Of a stretch of DNA of 64,000 nt, positions 27,174-36,420 are shown one piece after another. A model generated the notes under the pieces. That model saw only the letters and a list, made by a program, of their open reading frames with translations, was not told where the DNA came from and ran no database searches. The translations under genes were made by a program, and so were the position numbers. Each line of letters starts with the position of its first letter. The stretch's first letter is position 1. The stretch covers positions 310,001 to 374,000 of the forward strand of contig NZ_JBBCJO010000002.1 of the NCBI RefSeq assembly GCF_037190085.1. The letters are read 5' to 3'. The DNA is from Gemmatimonas aurantiaca (GTDB lineage Bacteria > Gemmatimonadota > Gemmatimonadetes > Gemmatimonadales > Gemmatimonadaceae).

Positions 27174-27408
27174 GACGCGACGACGAGGCAGGTGGTTCCA
27201 TTTCCGACGACGGCGTCCGCAGGGGAGCCAGGCCGGAAACGGGGTTGATGCAACGGCGGAGCAATGGCCCGCAGTTGTGGCACCAACGTCGGCGTCCTCG
27301 AAAGAGTATCGGCCGGCTGACGTCCCCCCTTGATCGGCGCAGCGGACGAGTGCGAACGATTTCACCGGAGCCCGTCACGTCCGTGGCATCGGGGGTTCGC
27401 GCCGCGGC

Positions 27409-27414
27409 TATATT
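27409..27414 (+). promoter_or_regulatory. Possible -10 box giving a leaderless transcript
   Basis: TATATT lies in otherwise very GC-rich DNA, seven bases before the ATG at 27421. Transcription would start at or next to the start codon. No good -35 is seen. The rest of the gap 27174-27408 shows no gene. Confidence 0.35.
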
Positions 27415-27420
27415 GTCGGG

Positions 27421-27669
27421 ATGGCGTGGTTCTCCCTGACGACGACTCTGACACTGCGCGCCATGGCCAATCCGGCCCTGGCGATCGACCTGCTCCGCAT
27501 GGCTTGGCGCTTCCGTCATCGCCACTGGTATCGCCGTCCGCCATTCCTGCCTCTGCCGGCCACCAGCTACCTGCGCTGGCGCATGTACACGGCGTATGGC
27601 GACGAACACACGGTGCCTCCGGCGGCCGACGTGATTGCCTACGCGCGCTGGCTCGGACGCCAACCCTGA
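27421..27669 (+). CDS. Small basic protein of unknown function (82 aa)
   Basis: An 82-residue protein rich in Trp, Arg and Tyr (MAWRFRHRHWYRRPPFLPLP, then SYLRWRMYTAYGDE) ending in a short helix VIAYARWLGRQP. It has no signal peptide; the first 25 residues are moderately hydrophobic. I recognise no named family, though the composition and the tight spacing to queG (eight bases) make a real gene likely. It has no Shine-Dalgarno sequence and may be translated from a leaderless message. Confidence 0.65.
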   Translation: MAWFSLTTTLTLRAMANPALAIDLLRMAWRFRHRHWYRRPPFLPLPATSYLRWRMYTAYGDEHTVPPAADVIAYARWLGRQP

Positions 27670-27677
27670 TCGGCCCG

Positions 27678-28769
27678 TTGTCGCTGAGCGATCGCCTCAT
27701 CGCGCAAGCCTACGGCCTGGGCTTCGACGCCGTGGGTATCGCGGCGCTGGGTGAACCGGAAACGCGCGAAGCCTTCGACCGGTGGATCGCCGCGGAACAT
27801 CATGGCACGATGGGATATCTCGCCGGGGATGGCGCGACCCTGCGGCAGGACAGCCGACGGCCCCATCCCGGCGCCACGCATGCCGTCGTCCTGGCCGCAT
27901 CGTACGGAGGACAGGAGCCTTCCGGTGTGTTTGCCCGATATGCCCGCGGAGACGACTACCACGAATACCTGCGCGAACGTGTGCGCGAGCTGCATCACTG
28001 GCTCGAGCACGAAACCGGGGAACGCATCGATGCCCGCCCCTATGTGGACAGTGGCCCGGTCCTCGAGCGCGATCTGGCCCAGCGCGCGGGACTCGGCTGG
28101 TTCGGCAAGAACACGATGCTCATCACACCGCGCGCGGGCTCGTTCGTGTTTCTGGCCTCGCTGTTCGTCGCCTATCCGCTCGAACCGAGCGTACCGTTCG
28201 AGGCCGATCGCTGCGGACGCTGCACCCGCTGTCTCGACGCCTGTCCCACGGAAGCCCTCACGGCCCCGCGCCAACTCGACGCGCGTCGCTGCATCAGCTA
28301 TCTGACCATCGAGTTGCGCGAGGAGATTCCCGAGTCGTTGCGTTCGGCGGTCGGCTCGTGGATCTATGGCTGCGACATCTGCCAGGACGTCTGTCCGTGG
28401 AATGAGCGATTCAGTCAGCCCATCCGGTTCGAGGCCTTTCGTGCCCGTCCGTTCTTCGACGACGGCGACCCGCGCGCGCTGGCCCGGTCGATTCTCATGA
28501 TGGACGCCGACGACTACCGCACGACGTTCCGCGGGTCGGCCATCAAACGTGCCAAACTCTGGATGCTGCAACGCAATGCCTGCGTCGTCCTGGGCAATGT
28601 CGGCACACCGGACGATCTGCCCACCCTCGAAGCCATGACGGCGCACGAGCACCCGATCGTGTGCTCACACGCCGCCTGGGCGATCGATCGCATTGTTCAC
28701 CGCGGTGACGATGGTCGCATCACGGATCGCGACCGGGACCACACGGCGATCAGCTCCCGGCCGATGTGA
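27678..28769 (+). CDS. queG: Epoxyqueuosine reductase (363 aa)
   Basis: Cobalamin- and iron-sulfur-dependent enzyme that makes queuosine from epoxyqueuosine in tRNA. Seen: the N-terminal LGFDAVGIAAL, ARGDDYHEYLR, DSGPVLERDLAQRAGLGWFG, GKNTMLITPRAGSF, two 4Fe-4S clusters (C-G-R-C-T-R-C-L-D-A-C-P and C-D-I-C-Q-D-V-C-P-W-N), and the C-terminal HEAT-like part FRGSAIKRAKLWMLQRNACV. No ATG exists in a sensible place; a TTG at 27678 (reading M-S-L-S-D-R-L) matches the family N-terminus, so I use it. Its last 20 bases overlap the end of the convergent TetR gene. Confidence 0.9.
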   Translation: MSLSDRLIAQAYGLGFDAVGIAALGEPETREAFDRWIAAEHHGTMGYLAGDGATLRQDSRRPHPGATHAVVLAASYGGQEPSGVFARYARGDDYHEYLRERVRELHHWLEHETGERIDARPYVDSGPVLERDLAQRAGLGWFGKNTMLITPRAGSFVFLASLFVAYPLEPSVPFEADRCGRCTRCLDACPTEALTAPRQLDARRCISYLTIELREEIPESLRSAVGSWIYGCDICQDVCPWNERFSQPIRFEAFRARPFFDDGDPRALARSILMMDADDYRTTFRGSAIKRAKLWMLQRNACVVLGNVGTPDDLPTLEAMTAHEHPIVCSHAAWAIDRIVHRGDDGRITDRDRDHTAISSRPM

Positions 28770-29484
28770 CTTCCGGGGCTTCATCGGCATCGAACCACTC
28801 CGATGGTTCGAACCACTCCCACCGCAGACGCGCTGGCGCACCGGAAGCAGTCAGCATCTCGTCCACGGGCCATCCGATACTGCGGAGAAACGTCCGACTG
28901 TACCGCGCGGCGGCGGTGTCCCGTGGCAACCACCCGAAGATCGGCACTTCGTCGCGGGCCAGCGCATCACTCATCACGGCCGACACCAGCATGCTGATGG
29001 CCGCCTCACGTTCCGCGGCGTCCACCAGCAGCGTCTGTCGCGACAGCCGATCGACGTAGCCCCGCACGATATCGGCACTGGCCGCCAGCACGGTGCCGGC
29101 GTCATCGGCGTGATGCCGTCGCTCACCCGTTTCGGCCAGGCACTGGCGCCAGAACTTCGACGCCCGCGACAGACGACGGATTTCGGCGTCGCACCACTCC
29201 GCCAGTTCCTGCTGGGGATCGACCGGCCACGTCGGCAACCGTGTGGGTGCCGCCTCCTCCGCGCAGGCATGCAGCGCGGCGTCGAGCAACGCGTCTTTCG
29301 AACCGAAGATCCGGAAGAGCGTCACTTCGTTCACCCCCGCCACTTCGGCAATGCGCTTCGTGGTGGCGCCGGCGGCGCCGTGCTCCGCGAATACCCGGGC
29401 CGCGGCATCGAGGAGGCGCGAACGCGCCTCCCCGGCCAGTGGAACCGCACGATCCGATCGATCCGTCCGCACACGTCTGGTCAT
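28750..29484 (-). CDS. TetR-family regulator at the end of the efflux operon (244 aa)
   Basis: DNA-binding domain at about residues 17-65: RSRLLDAAARVFAEHG, GATTKRIAEVAGVNEVTLFR, IFGSKDALLDAAL, a clear TetR helix-turn-helix. The rest is a helical ligand-binding domain with no close family I can name. It begins one base after the RND pump gene stops, so it is expressed with the pump, as a sensor or feedback regulator. It is the second TetR gene of the module; the other is divergent at 35728. Which of them binds the CTAGAA repeats is not known. Confidence 0.88.
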   Translation of the reverse strand: MTRRVRTDRSDRAVPLAGEARSRLLDAAARVFAEHGAAGATTKRIAEVAGVNEVTLFRIFGSKDALLDAALHACAEEAAPTRLPTWPVDPQQELAEWCDAEIRRLSRASKFWRQCLAETGERRHHADDAGTVLAASADIVRGYVDRLSRQTLLVDAAEREAAISMLVSAVMSDALARDEVPIFGWLPRDTAAARYSRTFLRSIGWPVDEMLTASGAPARLRWEWFEPSEWFDADEAPEVTSAGS

Positions 29485-29485
29485 G

Positions 29486-32400
29486 TCAGTCTCCCCAGGT
29501 GGGACCCGCCGTGAGCCCTGCGGCTTCACGCTCCGCGTCGATCTCCCGCTCACGCTCCGGCGACACCACACGACGCTTCACCCACGCGCCGATGTCGTCG
29601 AGATAGCTGTATGCCACCGGCACCACCACGAGAGTCAGCATCGTCGAGGTGATCAGACCGCCGATCACCGCGCGGGCCATCGGCGCGCGGAACCCACCGC
29701 CCTCACCAAGCCCCAGCGCCACCGGAATCATGCCCACCACCATGGCCAGTGTGGTCATGGTGATCGGACGCAGTCGCACGGCCCCGGCTTCCACCAGCGC
29801 TTCGAAACGACCGGCGCCGCCTGCCCGGCGTTCGTTGGCGTTGTCCACCAGCAGAATCGCGTTCTTCACCACGAGCCCCATGAGCATGATCACACCGATC
29901 ATCGACATCATGTTGAGCGTGGAACCGGTGATGATGAGCGCCAGCAGCACGCCCACCAACGACAGCGGCAGCGACAGCATGATCGCCACGGGCTGTGTGA
30001 ACGATTCGAACTGCGACGCGAGGATGAGGAAGATCAGGATGATCGCCAGTACCAGCGTTTCCACCACATAGCCGGCGGTTTCCGCCAGCTGCTCGGTTTC
30101 GCCGCCGAGTGAGATCGAATAGCCCGCCGGCAGCGGCACACTCTTGAGACGCGCAGTGATCTGCGTGGACGCGTCCGAGAGCGAGAGCTCGGGCGCCGTG
30201 TTCGCCGCGATGGTCACGATACGGGACAGACTCTTGCGGTCGATCTGCGCCGGTGCCTCACCCTGTTCGATACGCGCGACCTCACGCAGCGGCACGGTGG
30301 CCACACCACCCACGCCCCGGGTCGCCGTGGGGACGGGGATCGCTCCGATATCGTCGAGCGTCTGCCGGAACTCGGGCGCCAATTGCACCACCACATCACG
30401 CTCTTCACCGGTGGGGTCTTCCCACCGCGTGGCGGTCTGGCCGGCCATCAGCGGACGGATGGTGGCCGCCGCCCCGCTGATGTCGAGACCGACGCGATTG
30501 GCCACCTCACGATCGAGTACGACACGATACTCGGGCTTGGGATCACCCAACGACGACTTGATGTCCACCACGCCCGGGATCTGCTGCATCTCGGTCATGG
30601 CCAGCTGCGAGATGCGCTGCAGTTCGTTCACGTCGGGGCCACGGATTTCCACGGCGATAGGCGCCACCGATCCCCCCAGTCCACCGGCCACGAGCACGCT
30701 CGACCGCAGCCCGTGCAGCGAAGCCAGTTGCTCGCGGGCCGTCACCATCACTTCCTGCTGCGACCGCGAACGGTCGGCAGCCGGCGTGAGTTTCACATAG
30801 ATCTCGCCCTTGGTGACAGTACCCGTCGCGCCCGAGCCAACCGTGGTATAAGTGTACGCGACTTCGGGCAACGCGCGCAGCGTCCCGATGGCCAACTGCG
30901 CCTTCTCGCGCGTGTAAGCCAGGCTCTGGCCCTCCGGCGTCTCGATCTGCACGACGAACTCGGAGTTGTCGGTGTCGGGCATGAAGCCGCCGCCGATGAA
31001 GGGCACGAGCGCGAATGCCCCCACCAGGCTGGCCACGGCGATCGCCATGGTCGACTTGCGGTGATTCAAGGCCCACGTGATGACCGAGCGGTACTTCGTC
31101 GCCTGCCGATCGAACCAGGTGTTGAACGACCCGATGGTGCGGGTGATCACGTTGCCGTGTGCGCCGGCCGTGTGCGGATTCACTCCCCACCAGGCGCTCA
31201 GCATGGGCGTCAGGGTGAAGGACACGAACAGCGACACCAGCACGGCCCACGCCACGGTCAGACCGAACTGATAGAAGAAGCGGCCGATGATGCCCTGCAT
31301 GAACGCCACGGGCACGAACACGGCCACGATGGCCAGCGTCGTCGCAAGCACGGCCAGCACGATTTCCGTCGTGCCCGTGCGTGCCGCGGTGAAATGATCG
31401 CGCCCCATCTCGCGATGACGCACGATGTTCTCCACCACCACAATGGCGTCGTCGATCAGGATACCGATGGACAGCGACAGCGCCATCAGCGTGATCATGT
31501 TGAGCGTGAAGCCCAGGATGCTCATGAGCACGAACGACGAGATCACCGACACCGGCAGGGCGAGCGACGTGATCGCCGTGGCCTTCCAGTCGTTCAGGAA
31601 GAGCATGACGATGACGATGGTGAGCAGCGCGCCGAGCAGCAGTTCCTTGATGACGTCGTCCACCGAGTGGCGGATGTTCACCGAGTTGTCACGGATGACC
31701 TGGAGTTCCACACCGGCCGGCAACGTGGGCCGCAGCTTCGCGAGCGCCGCCTGCACCCCGTCGGCCACGGCCACGGTGTTGGCGCCCGAGACTTTCACCA
31801 CGTCGATGGACACAGCGCGCTCACCGTTGACGAGCGAGAGCGAACGTTCCTCCTCCGTGCCGATCTCCACTCGCGCCACATCGCGTACACGCACCGGTTG
31901 TCCGTTGCGCAGCGCTACGATCACGTCTTCGAACTGATGGGCGTCGGTGATGCGTCCCGTCACACGGACGATGCGCTCGTTCGCGCCCTGCTCCACGCGT
32001 CCGGCCGGCACTTCGAGATTCTGGGCCTGCAACGCGGCCATCACCTCGGGCACGGTGATGCCGCGCGCCTCGAGTTCGGCCGGCATCAGATTCACGCGGA
32101 TCTCGCGCGCCAGGCCACCCGCCAGCCGCACCTCACCCACACCGGAAACCGCTTCGAGCTGTCGGCGCAGATCCTCGTCGGCATAGGTCGTGAGGTTCAC
32201 CAGCGGCATCGTCTTGCTGGACAGCGCCAGCGAGAGAATGGGCTGGGCCTGCGGATCGAGCTTCTGCACGATGGGCGGATCGATGTCCTGGGGCAGATCC
32301 CGGCGGATGGTCTCGATCTTCGTGCGGATGTCCTGCGCCGCGACGTCGACATCGCGCCCCAGGTCGAACTCCACGATCACCTGCGACACACCTTCCAGCG

Positions 32401-32698
32401 ACACCGAGGTGATGCGGTCCACGCCCTGCACGGGATTGAACGCTTCCTCCATGCGCCGCGAGACTTCACGTTCGATCACTTCCGCCGACGCGCCGGGATA
32501 CACCGTCTGGACAGTCACCACGGGGATGTCGACATCGGGGAACTCGTCGATGGCAAGCCGGCGATAGCCGAAGATGCCGAGCACGATGAGTCCCACCATG
32601 ATCATCGTCGTGAACACCGGCCGACGGATCGCCACGCCGCTCAGGCCACCGCCACCCGTGCCGTGCCCTGGGGATTGTCCGGGAGATTGTGTGGACAT
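29486..32698 (-). CDS. RND efflux pump, inner-membrane transporter subunit (1070 aa)
   Basis: Proton-driven exporter of the HAE1/AcrB family, with twelve membrane helices and two large periplasmic loops. Start of helix 1: RRPVFTTMIMVGLIVLGIFG. Proton relay residues are present: paired aspartates in helix 4 (IGILIDDAIVVVENIVRH) and the lysine in helix 10 (LMGLVVKNAILLVDN). The pore regions PDVDIPVVTVQTVYPGAS and FEDVIVALRNGQPVRVRDVA are typical. Length is typical. The ATG lies three bases after the membrane fusion gene. It should form a tripartite pump with the fusion protein and the TolC-type protein for drugs, solvents or other amphiphiles; the substrate is unknown. Confidence 0.95.
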   Translation of the reverse strand: MSTQSPGQSPGHGTGGGGLSGVAIRRPVFTTMIMVGLIVLGIFGYRRLAIDEFPDVDIPVVTVQTVYPGASAEVIEREVSRRMEEAFNPVQGVDRITSVSLEGVSQVIVEFDLGRDVDVAAQDIRTKIETIRRDLPQDIDPPIVQKLDPQAQPILSLALSSKTMPLVNLTTYADEDLRRQLEAVSGVGEVRLAGGLAREIRVNLMPAELEARGITVPEVMAALQAQNLEVPAGRVEQGANERIVRVTGRITDAHQFEDVIVALRNGQPVRVRDVARVEIGTEEERSLSLVNGERAVSIDVVKVSGANTVAVADGVQAALAKLRPTLPAGVELQVIRDNSVNIRHSVDDVIKELLLGALLTIVIVMLFLNDWKATAITSLALPVSVISSFVLMSILGFTLNMITLMALSLSIGILIDDAIVVVENIVRHREMGRDHFTAARTGTTEIVLAVLATTLAIVAVFVPVAFMQGIIGRFFYQFGLTVAWAVLVSLFVSFTLTPMLSAWWGVNPHTAGAHGNVITRTIGSFNTWFDRQATKYRSVITWALNHRKSTMAIAVASLVGAFALVPFIGGGFMPDTDNSEFVVQIETPEGQSLAYTREKAQLAIGTLRALPEVAYTYTTVGSGATGTVTKGEIYVKLTPAADRSRSQQEVMVTAREQLASLHGLRSSVLVAGGLGGSVAPIAVEIRGPDVNELQRISQLAMTEMQQIPGVVDIKSSLGDPKPEYRVVLDREVANRVGLDISGAAATIRPLMAGQTATRWEDPTGEERDVVVQLAPEFRQTLDDIGAIPVPTATRGVGGVATVPLREVARIEQGEAPAQIDRKSLSRIVTIAANTAPELSLSDASTQITARLKSVPLPAGYSISLGGETEQLAETAGYVVETLVLAIILIFLILASQFESFTQPVAIMLSLPLSLVGVLLALIITGSTLNMMSMIGVIMLMGLVVKNAILLVDNANERRAGGAGRFEALVEAGAVRLRPITMTTLAMVVGMIPVALGLGEGGGFRAPMARAVIGGLITSTMLTLVVVPVAYSYLDDIGAWVKRRVVSPEREREIDAEREAAGLTAGPTWGD

Positions 32699-32701
32699 GG
32701 A

Positions 32702-33943
32702 TTACTCCTTCGACGCGGAAGCGCTGTCCTTCGGGGTGGGGGCAGATGCCGGCGCGGCGGCCGGCGCCGTCGCGGGCGTGCTGGCTGCGCCACCATCGGC
32801 GGGCAGGACGCGGGCCGGCGCGCCTTCACGCAGCGTGCCCGTGGGCGTGCGCAGCACCTGTTCACCCGCCGCGACTCCACTGCGTATCGCGATCACACCG
32901 GCCGCATCGTCACGCGATCCGACCACGACCTGACGGCGCACCAACTTGCCGTCCACGATCACGAACACCGATCCACCCGTACCGTCGGCCGCCGCATCGA
33001 CCACCGCGGTGATGGGCACCACGACCGACCGGCTCGCACCTAGATCGATGCGTCCGCGCGCGAACTGTCCACCGACGATCCGGCCGGCGGGATTGCGCAG
33101 TTCCACGTACACGCCCACCTGACGCGTCCCCGCGTCGGCCACCGGGTCCATGCGCGCCACGCGCCCGTCGAACGTTTCACCGGCAAAGGCATCGAGCGTG
33201 AACTGCACCCGCTGACCGGGACGCACACGCCCCGCGTCCGCCACACCGATCTGGCCCGGCAGCTCGAGCACACGACTGTCGACCACGGTGAGCAGTTCGT
33301 CGTTCATCGCCACGGGCTCTCCGTTCTGTCGGCGACGATTACTCACGACCCCCGCAAACGGCGCCACCACCGAGGTATGGCCGGCTACTTCCTCGGCGCT
33401 GGTGGCCTGGGCGCGCGCCGCCGCGAGCTGCGCCTGCGCCGCCTGGAAGCTGGCTTCCGCGCTCTGTCGTTCGATGACCGACATCGCACCCGCCGCCGCC
33501 AGAGCCTGCGCCGCTTCGAGTTGTTTGCGCGCCACGGCCAGATTGGCCTCGGCCGCCGCCACGGACGCCTTGGCACCGGCCGCCTGACTCACGACACCGG
33601 CCGCCCGGATGGACAGCAGACGCTGGCCGGCCTGTACCCGCGCGCCATTGTCGACCCGCAGATCGGTGACCGTGCCGGCCACCTGCGCACGCAGCACCGC
33701 CACGTCCTTGGGACGCAGGGCGCCGCTCAGTTGGATGGTGGTACCGATCTCCGCTTCGCGGGCCACGGCCACATCCTCGGCCCCCAGCACCACGACGGAC
33801 GAGTCTCGGGCCGCCGCGGCCGGCGCGTTCTCGGCCTTGCCGCCACCGCAGGCGGCAAGCGTCAGCGTGACGATGGCCGCGGTGGCGACACGCGCCGCGG
33901 AAGAACGCAATCGGAACGACACAGGGGTCGACATGGCAGACAT
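32702..33943 (-). CDS. RND efflux membrane fusion lipoprotein (413 aa)
   Basis: Periplasmic adaptor linking the pump and the outer-membrane channel. I choose the start at 33943 because it gives a lipoprotein signal ending L-T-L-A-A-C-G-G-G; upstream codons to 34063 look non-coding. Domain order: barrel-sandwich half (LRAQVAGTVTDLRVDNGARV), an Ala/Gln-rich helical hairpin near 140-220, the second lipoyl half (TSVVAPFAGVVSNRRRQNG), a beta-barrel and a membrane-proximal domain. The last 35 residues are a Pro/Ala tail. The second gene of the operon. Confidence 0.92.
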   Translation of the reverse strand: MSAMSTPVSFRLRSSAARVATAAIVTLTLAACGGGKAENAPAAAARDSSVVVLGAEDVAVAREAEIGTTIQLSGALRPKDVAVLRAQVAGTVTDLRVDNGARVQAGQRLLSIRAAGVVSQAAGAKASVAAAEANLAVARKQLEAAQALAAAGAMSVIERQSAEASFQAAQAQLAAARAQATSAEEVAGHTSVVAPFAGVVSNRRRQNGEPVAMNDELLTVVDSRVLELPGQIGVADAGRVRPGQRVQFTLDAFAGETFDGRVARMDPVADAGTRQVGVYVELRNPAGRIVGGQFARGRIDLGASRSVVVPITAVVDAAADGTGGSVFVIVDGKLVRRQVVVGSRDDAAGVIAIRSGVAAGEQVLRTPTGTLREGAPARVLPADGGAASTPATAPAAAPASAPTPKDSASASKE

Positions 33944-34065
33944 GCGGGAAAGTGAGCGACGGGTCGTGCCGTCATCGGAAGTCGTGATGTGGCCAGCAAG
34001 GAGGCCGGTCGCCCGGCCATCGGAATCGGATGCGCCCCGGAGCGCGAAGAACGGCATGCGCATGA

Positions 34066-35616
34066 TCAGTTGCTCCTCGGGAGGCGTGCGGCCGCCGGCA
34101 GGCGTCCGAGGGCGCGCTCCACGCCGGCGTCCGCGATGTGGAAGTCCGCAATGGCCTGCGCGACATTCGTGCGGGCCTGCAGCAGTGCGAGCCGTGCATC
34201 CGATACTTCGAGCTGCGTGGACAGACCACGCTCGAATCGCAGCACCGTGAGATCGTGTACCCGCTGCGCCTGTTCGACCGTGCGCTGCCGGGCGGCGATC
34301 GTGCTCAGGGCCCGCTGACGTTCGCCACGCGCCTGCTGGTACTGGAGCTGCACGCTCTCGCGCAGTTGTCCCAGTTGCAGCTTCGCCCGGGTGAGTTCGA
34401 TGCGGGCCTGCTGCATATCGGCCCCGCGCTTGAATCCCGTGAACAGCGGCAGCGACACCCCGATCGACGCCGAGACATCACGCTGCCAGCGGCTATCGTT
34501 GAAGCCGAACGTGGAGAGCGGGAGATTCTGTGCGCCATAGTTGACGGAGAGATCGACCTGGGGAAGAAACGCCCCGCGGGCGATCGAGACCTGCTGTTCA
34601 CGAATCGCCACCTGACGTTCCGCCGCCGCCACGGAGGCGCGCTGGGCAGCCACCCGCGTGGGATCGGGCTCGGCCAGCGTATCCACCTGCAGTGCCGCCG
34701 GCGCGTCGAGCGCGGTCGTGAGTCGCACCGGTTGTGTGAGCGGAAGATCGATGAGGCGCTTGAGATCGAGCACCGCCACCTCGGCCGCGTTGCGCGCTTC
34801 GACGAGTTGCGGCCGCAGATTCTCCGCGGAGACTTCGGCGCGCAGCATATCGAGTTCGGAAGCCGTGCCGGCATCGAGCCGCAGCTTCTGCTGCGCCTGG
34901 AACGCCAGGGCCTGATCGAGCGCGGCCTGGGCGATGGATTCGAGTTGCTGCGCGAGTGCCGCACGCACATACGCGCGACGCACCTGCAGGGCGATCTCCG
35001 ACACCTGTTCGACGTAGTCCGACTGCGCGGCGCGCTTGTAGTCGGCGGCAATGCGCAGGGCTGCCCCGGTCCGGCCACCCGAATACAACACCTGCGAGGC
35101 ATTCAGGTTGGCGACGTAGGTGTTGGGCCGCCCCAACGGCAGCGATCCGAACAAGCCCGACATCCCCGCCAGTCCCGCATTCTTGGCGTTCTGCTCGATG
35201 TAGGCGAGCCGCTCGAGAATGGAACCGGTGGTATCCGGCGTGAACTTGAGCGAATCGGGGAGCGTGAACGATCCCGTCTGGAAGGGCGAATAATAGGTGC
35301 GGGTGTAGCGCAGAGAGCTGGTGAGCTGCGGCAGCGCCTGCGCCCGTGTGGAGGTCACCTGTGCGTCCGCCAGCTCGACGGAGGCGCGGGCCAGCCGCAC
35401 TTCCTCGCTCTGACCGAGCGCACGGGACAGGGCTTCTTCGAGCGTGAGTCCGACGCTGTCGGCGGAGACAGCAGGTACTTGCCTGCAATCGACGCCCGAC
35501 GAACAGGAACGCGTGGACTGCGCAACGACCGATGCGGGCAGGATACTCACCGCAACGATCGCCGTGGTCAGCAGGTGGGCAATTCGCCCACGCGGGGGAG
35601 AAACGAAACTGGGCAT
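34066..35616 (-). CDS. TolC-family outer-membrane efflux protein (516 aa)
   Basis: Outer-membrane channel with long periplasmic helices. Signal peptide of about 32 residues ending A-S-V-V-A-Q. Two related OEP halves: LTLEEALSRALGQSEEVRLA to about residue 270, and EPDPTRVAAQRASVAAAERQ to the end, with the typical RAQALPQLTSSLRYTRTY and FLPQVDLSVNYG strands and Gln/Arg-rich helices. First gene of the efflux operon. A perfect TTGACA (35670-35675) lies about 55 bases upstream within the CTAGAA repeats. Confidence 0.93.
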   Translation of the reverse strand: MPSFVSPPRGRIAHLLTTAIVAVSILPASVVAQSTRSCSSGVDCRQVPAVSADSVGLTLEEALSRALGQSEEVRLARASVELADAQVTSTRAQALPQLTSSLRYTRTYYSPFQTGSFTLPDSLKFTPDTTGSILERLAYIEQNAKNAGLAGMSGLFGSLPLGRPNTYVANLNASQVLYSGGRTGAALRIAADYKRAAQSDYVEQVSEIALQVRRAYVRAALAQQLESIAQAALDQALAFQAQQKLRLDAGTASELDMLRAEVSAENLRPQLVEARNAAEVAVLDLKRLIDLPLTQPVRLTTALDAPAALQVDTLAEPDPTRVAAQRASVAAAERQVAIREQQVSIARGAFLPQVDLSVNYGAQNLPLSTFGFNDSRWQRDVSASIGVSLPLFTGFKRGADMQQARIELTRAKLQLGQLRESVQLQYQQARGERQRALSTIAARQRTVEQAQRVHDLTVLRFERGLSTQLEVSDARLALLQARTNVAQAIADFHIADAGVERALGRLPAAARLPRSN

Positions 35617-35635
35617 GAAAAGAGTGGAATGTTTG

Positions 35636-35703
35636 TTCTAGTTGAATTAGTAGAGGAATTATTCTAGAATGTCAATACTAGAAAACAGACACTAGAATTG
35701 AGA
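35636..35703. promoter_or_regulatory. Divergent promoters covered by CTAGAA operator repeats
   Basis: For the efflux operon (minus): -35 TTGACA at 35675-35670, 17-base spacer, -10 TACTAA or ACTAAT near 35652-35646. For the TetR gene (plus): -35 TTGAAT at 35642-35647, 17-base spacer, -10 TAGAAT at 35665-35670. CTAGAA occurs at 35664, 35678 and 35692, exactly 14 bases apart, inside three related 14-base units, plus an inverted TTCTAG at 35636. The first unit is the palindrome TTCTAGAA and lies in both promoters, so a bound repressor would shut both. The patch is strikingly AT-rich. The TetR at 35728 is the natural candidate to bind it. Confidence 0.75.
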
Positions 35704-35727
35704 TCCCAGAAGAGGTACCATCACCCC

Positions 35728-36420
35728 ATGAACGACACTGAGAACATCGGCTCCGGCGAACACAGGGCAATCGAAAGCCATACCGGATCCCACGCCATCC
35801 CCGCCACCCCGAAGCGGGAACCGCGGCAGGAGCGGGGTCAGCGGCGTGTCGAGGAGATCCTGGACGCCACCGAGGCGCTCATTCTCGAAGTGGGGGCCGC
35901 CGCCTGTTCGGTGCAGGAACTGGCCAAGCGCTCCGGCGCGTCCGTGGGGTCGATCTACCATTTTTTCCCCACCAAGGAAGCCATCTTCGACGCATTGCGT
36001 GAGCGGTACACCCGCGAAGCGGTCGCCATCGCGGAGGGGGTACGCCAGAGTGCGCCCGACTGGGCGTCGCTGGATCTCGAGACGTTCATCCAGCGTCTCT
36101 TTTCGCCCTTCACGGAGTTTTTCGAGCGCAAGCCGGCCCTGTACGAGCTGGCCATCCAGCCGGGCGGGCGGCGTATGGCCAAAGAGGCCGCCGTGCACGC
36201 CATCATCCGTGAAGCCATGGACCTGGCGTTCGCCCGTCGCTGGCCGGAAACGTCGGCCGAGGAGCGCGCCATCCGTCTCGATGTCGCAAGCGCCATCGGG
36301 GACGGGGTTTCGAACCTGATGATGCATGCGCCCGCGTCCATGCGCTCCCGCCTCCGGAGCGAGATGCCACGCGCGGTCTTCGGATATCTGTCCACCTTCG
36401 AAACCGGCGCCCGACACTAG
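35728..36420 (+). CDS. TetR-family regulator divergent from the efflux operon (230 aa)
   Basis: Helix-turn-helix at about residues 38-85: RRVEEILDATEALILEVGAA, CSVQELAKRSGASVGSIYHF, FPTKEAIFDALRERYTREA. C-terminal ligand-binding helices follow (FIQRLFSPFTEFFERKPALY). About 35 polar residues precede the domain. The ATG at 35728 is chosen; a TTG at 35698 in the same frame would start inside the operator. The promoter arrangement suggests autorepression together with repression of the TolC-MFP-RND-TetR operon, as in many efflux systems. Confidence 0.9.
   Translation: MNDTENIGSGEHRAIESHTGSHAIPATPKREPRQERGQRRVEEILDATEALILEVGAAACSVQELAKRSGASVGSIYHFFPTKEAIFDALRERYTREAVAIAEGVRQSAPDWASLDLETFIQRLFSPFTEFFERKPALYELAIQPGGRRMAKEAAVHAIIREAMDLAFARRWPETSAEERAIRLDVASAIGDGVSNLMMHAPASMRSRLRSEMPRAVFGYLSTFETGARH

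Noticed and set aside
30383..33043. 886-residue plus-strand open frame opposite the RND pump
   Set aside because: Antisense shadow: its codons mirror the pump gene and the product is His/Arg/Gln-rich with no family marks.
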